Source of the DNA: Actinomycetota bacterium
GTDB taxonomy: Bacteria > Actinomycetota > Thermoleophilia > Solirubrobacterales > 70-9
DNA length: 42,216 nucleotides
Reading direction: 5' to 3'
NCBI GenBank assembly: GCA_016870325.1
Contig: VGBV01000006.1
Span: 1-42,216, forward strand
Part shown: piece after piece, positions 40,714 through 42,216 of the stretch
How the letters are laid out: each line of letters opens with the position of its first letter
How positions within the stretch are numbered: position 1 is the first letter of the stretch
Translations under genes and position numbers: made by a program
Notes under the pieces: generated by a model
Database searches by the model: none
What the model saw: only the letters and a program-made list of their open reading frames with translations
Told to the model about the DNA's origin: nothing

Positions 40714-41862
40714 ATGCGCTTGAGCGGAAGACTCCGATCCCGCGCCGGACTCGCGCTCGCCGGGATGATTGCCGTCCTCGCCGCGGGAGCGGGGTCGATC
40801 GCGGCCGAGACCCCCGACGATGAGCCGCAGACGCTGGCGAACTCGGCGCCGCAGACGATCAAGAAGGGTGTCTGGGGACCGCCGACCACGCTGCGCGGGA
40901 AGTCCCTGTTTCCCCACTACCGCCACCTCGGGATCGGCCTCTTCCAGATCCAGGCCCGCTGGGACTGGATCGCGCCCGAGCAGCGCCCGGCCGACCCCAC
41001 CGACCCCGATGACCCGGCCTACGAGTGGCCCGCCTACCTGACCGAGGCGATCGCCGAGGCCGAGGACTACGGGATGGAGGTGCAGGTGATGATCATCGGC
41101 GCCCCGGCGTGGTCCAACGGCAACCTGAGCTGGCGCAACCCGCCGACCGACCCCGGCGACTACGCCGAATTCGCACGCGCGATCGACCGCCGCTACCCGG
41201 GCGTCGATCTCTGGATGATCTGGGGCGAGCCCAACCGCCGGCCGAACTTCGGGCCTGTCACCCCGGGCCCGAAGAGCGGCCGGGGGCCGCTGAACGAGGC
41301 GCAGGCGCTGGCACCGCGGATCTACGCGCAGCTCCTCGATGCCGCCTACGGCGCGCTCAAGGACGAGAGCGCCGACAACCTCGTGATCGGCGGCAACACG
41401 TTCACCTCCGGCGGCTACGAGTCGATCCGCACCTATCAGTGGATCAACTACATGAAGCTGCCCGGCGGCGGGCGCCCGCGCATGGACATGTGGGGGCACA
41501 ACCCCTGGGGCTTCAGCAAGCCGAGCTTTAGGGATCCGCCCACGCCACAGGGCCTGGTCACGTTCTCAGACCTGAAGCGGCTCGCGCGCAAGCTCGACCG
41601 GGCCTTCCCCGGTGAGCAGCTGGAGCTCTTCCTCTCCGAATGGGGGGTACCGATCGGCCGCGAGGATCGCGACCTTCACTACCGGCTCAAGGCCAGGCAG
41701 GGCAAGAACTGGATCAGGGCGGCGCTGCGCATCGCGCGCCGCTGGGAGCGCATCTACACGCTCGGCTGGATCCACTCGGTGGACACCGAGCGCAACTCGG
41801 TCGGGTTCTTCAAGGCGAACGGCAGGCGCAGGCCTGCGTACAAGGTCTACAAGGCGGGGTGA
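40714..41862 (+). CDS. Secreted clan GH-A-like glycoside hydrolase, paralog 2
   Basis: 382 residues, clearly paralogous to the upstream gene along its length. A signal peptide (GLALAGMIAVLAAGAGSIAA, cleavage near residue 31) replaces the anchor. The barrel starts at KKGVWGPPTTLRGKSLFPHYR. LWMIWGEPN carries Glu172, LELFLSEWGVP the second Glu near 311, and WGHNPWGFSKP and YTLGWIHSVD follow. TACTAT at 40705-40710 is a possible promoter, but its 3-nt distance from the ATG is shorter than at other genes, so the start could be TTG 40720. Confidence 0.83.
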   Translation: MRLSGRLRSRAGLALAGMIAVLAAGAGSIAAETPDDEPQTLANSAPQTIKKGVWGPPTTLRGKSLFPHYRHLGIGLFQIQARWDWIAPEQRPADPTDPDDPAYEWPAYLTEAIAEAEDYGMEVQVMIIGAPAWSNGNLSWRNPPTDPGDYAEFARAIDRRYPGVDLWMIWGEPNRRPNFGPVTPGPKSGRGPLNEAQALAPRIYAQLLDAAYGALKDESADNLVIGGNTFTSGGYESIRTYQWINYMKLPGGGRPRMDMWGHNPWGFSKPSFRDPPTPQGLVTFSDLKRLARKLDRAFPGEQLELFLSEWGVPIGREDRDLHYRLKARQGKNWIRAALRIARRWERIYTLGWIHSVDTERNSVGFFKANGRRRPAYKVYKAG

Positions 41863-41906
41863 CGAGAGTGAGTGGCAATCGAGACGAACGAGCGAATCGC
41901 GATCCC

Positions 41907-41912
41907 TACACT
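41907..41912 (+). promoter_or_regulatory. -10 box for third glycoside hydrolase-like gene
   Basis: TACACT ends 9 nt before GTG 41922, the same box and spacing as at paralog 1. It supports GTG as the start. Confidence 0.5.
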
Positions 41913-41921
41913 GCTGCACTC

Positions 41922-42216
41922 GTGACTCGGCGGGCAGCACAGCGCAGGGACGGTTCAGCGAGCCGCAGGGGCGGCCGCCGCTCGCTCGTGCTCGCGATGG
42001 CGGCGCTCGCCGCCGTGGCGCTGGGCGCGATCGGCGCCGGCAGCGCCGCCGCCGCCCAGACCGTGAAGAAGGGCGTCTGGGGTCTCCCGACCACGCTCAA
42101 CGGGCGGTCGCTCTTCCCCACCTACAAGGACCTGGGCTTCGGCGTCTACAACATGCAGGCGCGCTGGGACGGGATCGCGCCGACCCAGCCCGCCGATCCG
42201 ACCGACCCCAACGACC
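41922..42216 (+). CDS. Secreted clan GH-A-like glycoside hydrolase, paralog 3 (cut by window end)
   Basis: The first 98 codons of a third paralog. The N-terminus is Arg-rich with a hydrophobic signal peptide (LVLAMAALAAVALGAIGAGSAAAA). Then comes the shared opening QTVKKGVWGLPTTLNGRSLFPTYKDLGFGVYNMQARWDGIAP, matching paralog 2 almost position by position. The catalytic Glu residues lie beyond the window. The spacing of 59 bp after paralog 2 and its own TACACT box suggest separate promoters for each copy. Confidence 0.8.
   Translation, partial: MTRRAAQRRDGSASRRGGRRSLVLAMAALAAVALGAIGAGSAAAAQTVKKGVWGLPTTLNGRSLFPTYKDLGFGVYNMQARWDGIAPTQPADPTDPND

Overview
The window is very GC-rich, with strong G/C preference at third codon positions. 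It reads as a chromosomal segment of a high-GC actinobacterium, most likely in or near Thermoleophilia/Solirubrobacterales. Support for this is split acyl-CoA carboxylase subunits (AccA/BCCP fusion, PccB-type beta, small epsilon), a methylmalonyl-CoA mutase, WS/DGAT, dodecin, actinobacterial -10 boxes (TAGGAT, TAGGCT, TATACT) only 6-10 nt before many start codons (leaderless mRNAs), and secreted proteins with CP..GGG/AYC beta repeats. The lineage is inferred from family recall; no search was run.

Layout. (1) 1-5.8 kb: tail of an unknown gene, sucC-sucD, a divergent HAD dehalogenase-like gene, a biotin carboxylase/BCCP protein and a TauE/SafE permease. (2) 5.9-15.1 kb: an MFS exporter, a cysteine-free Rrf2 regulator, a PHP phosphoesterase, then a sulfate assimilation run read leftwards: sulfite/nitrite reductase, APS reductase, ATP sulfurylase, APS kinase. 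A Baeyer-Villiger-type monooxygenase lies upstream. (3) 15.2-24.1 kb: a secreted repeat protein broken by an in-frame TAG, an ornithine cyclodeaminase-family gene, dodecin, then the propionyl/methylmalonyl-CoA block. In that block pccB and the epsilon subunit are separated by a HEPN/nucleotidyltransferase pair, and an AbrB/PIN pair abuts the mutase gene. A second repeat protein, also interrupted, lies between. (4) 24.1-33.6 kb: DUF2304, GT2, UDP-GlcNAc 2-epimerase, a SnoaL-like protein, two tandem SDRs, UDP-glucuronate decarboxylase, a WS/DGAT acyltransferase with a histone-like tail, an FMN hydroxy-acid oxidase and an FAD monooxygenase. (5) 33.7-42.2 kb: a frameshifted MFS gene, a KimA-like transporter, tRNA-Arg(ACG), a scar with a carboxylesterase remnant, an aldehyde dehydrogenase, and three tandem paralogous glycoside hydrolase-like genes, the last cut by the window end.

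How the genes fit together. Propionyl-CoA is carboxylated by the AccA-type alpha subunit with PccB and epsilon, rearranged by the mutase, and enters the TCA cycle as succinyl-CoA, the substrate of SucCD; all of these except the mutase B12-binding subunit and the epimerase are in the window. Sulfate goes to APS (Sat), then either to sulfite (APS reductase) and sulfide (sulfite reductase) or to PAPS (CysC). The TauE/SafE permease, the PHP phosphoesterase and the Rrf2 protein are plausible partners.

Most unusual: two secreted proteins of one fold class are each split by a single nonsense codon; an MFS gene carries two +1 shifts at its motif A; a toxin-antitoxin-like pair sits inside a carboxylase operon; and several divergent gene pairs share overlapping or abutting -10 boxes. 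I see no CRISPR array, rRNA, complete insertion sequence or prophage.
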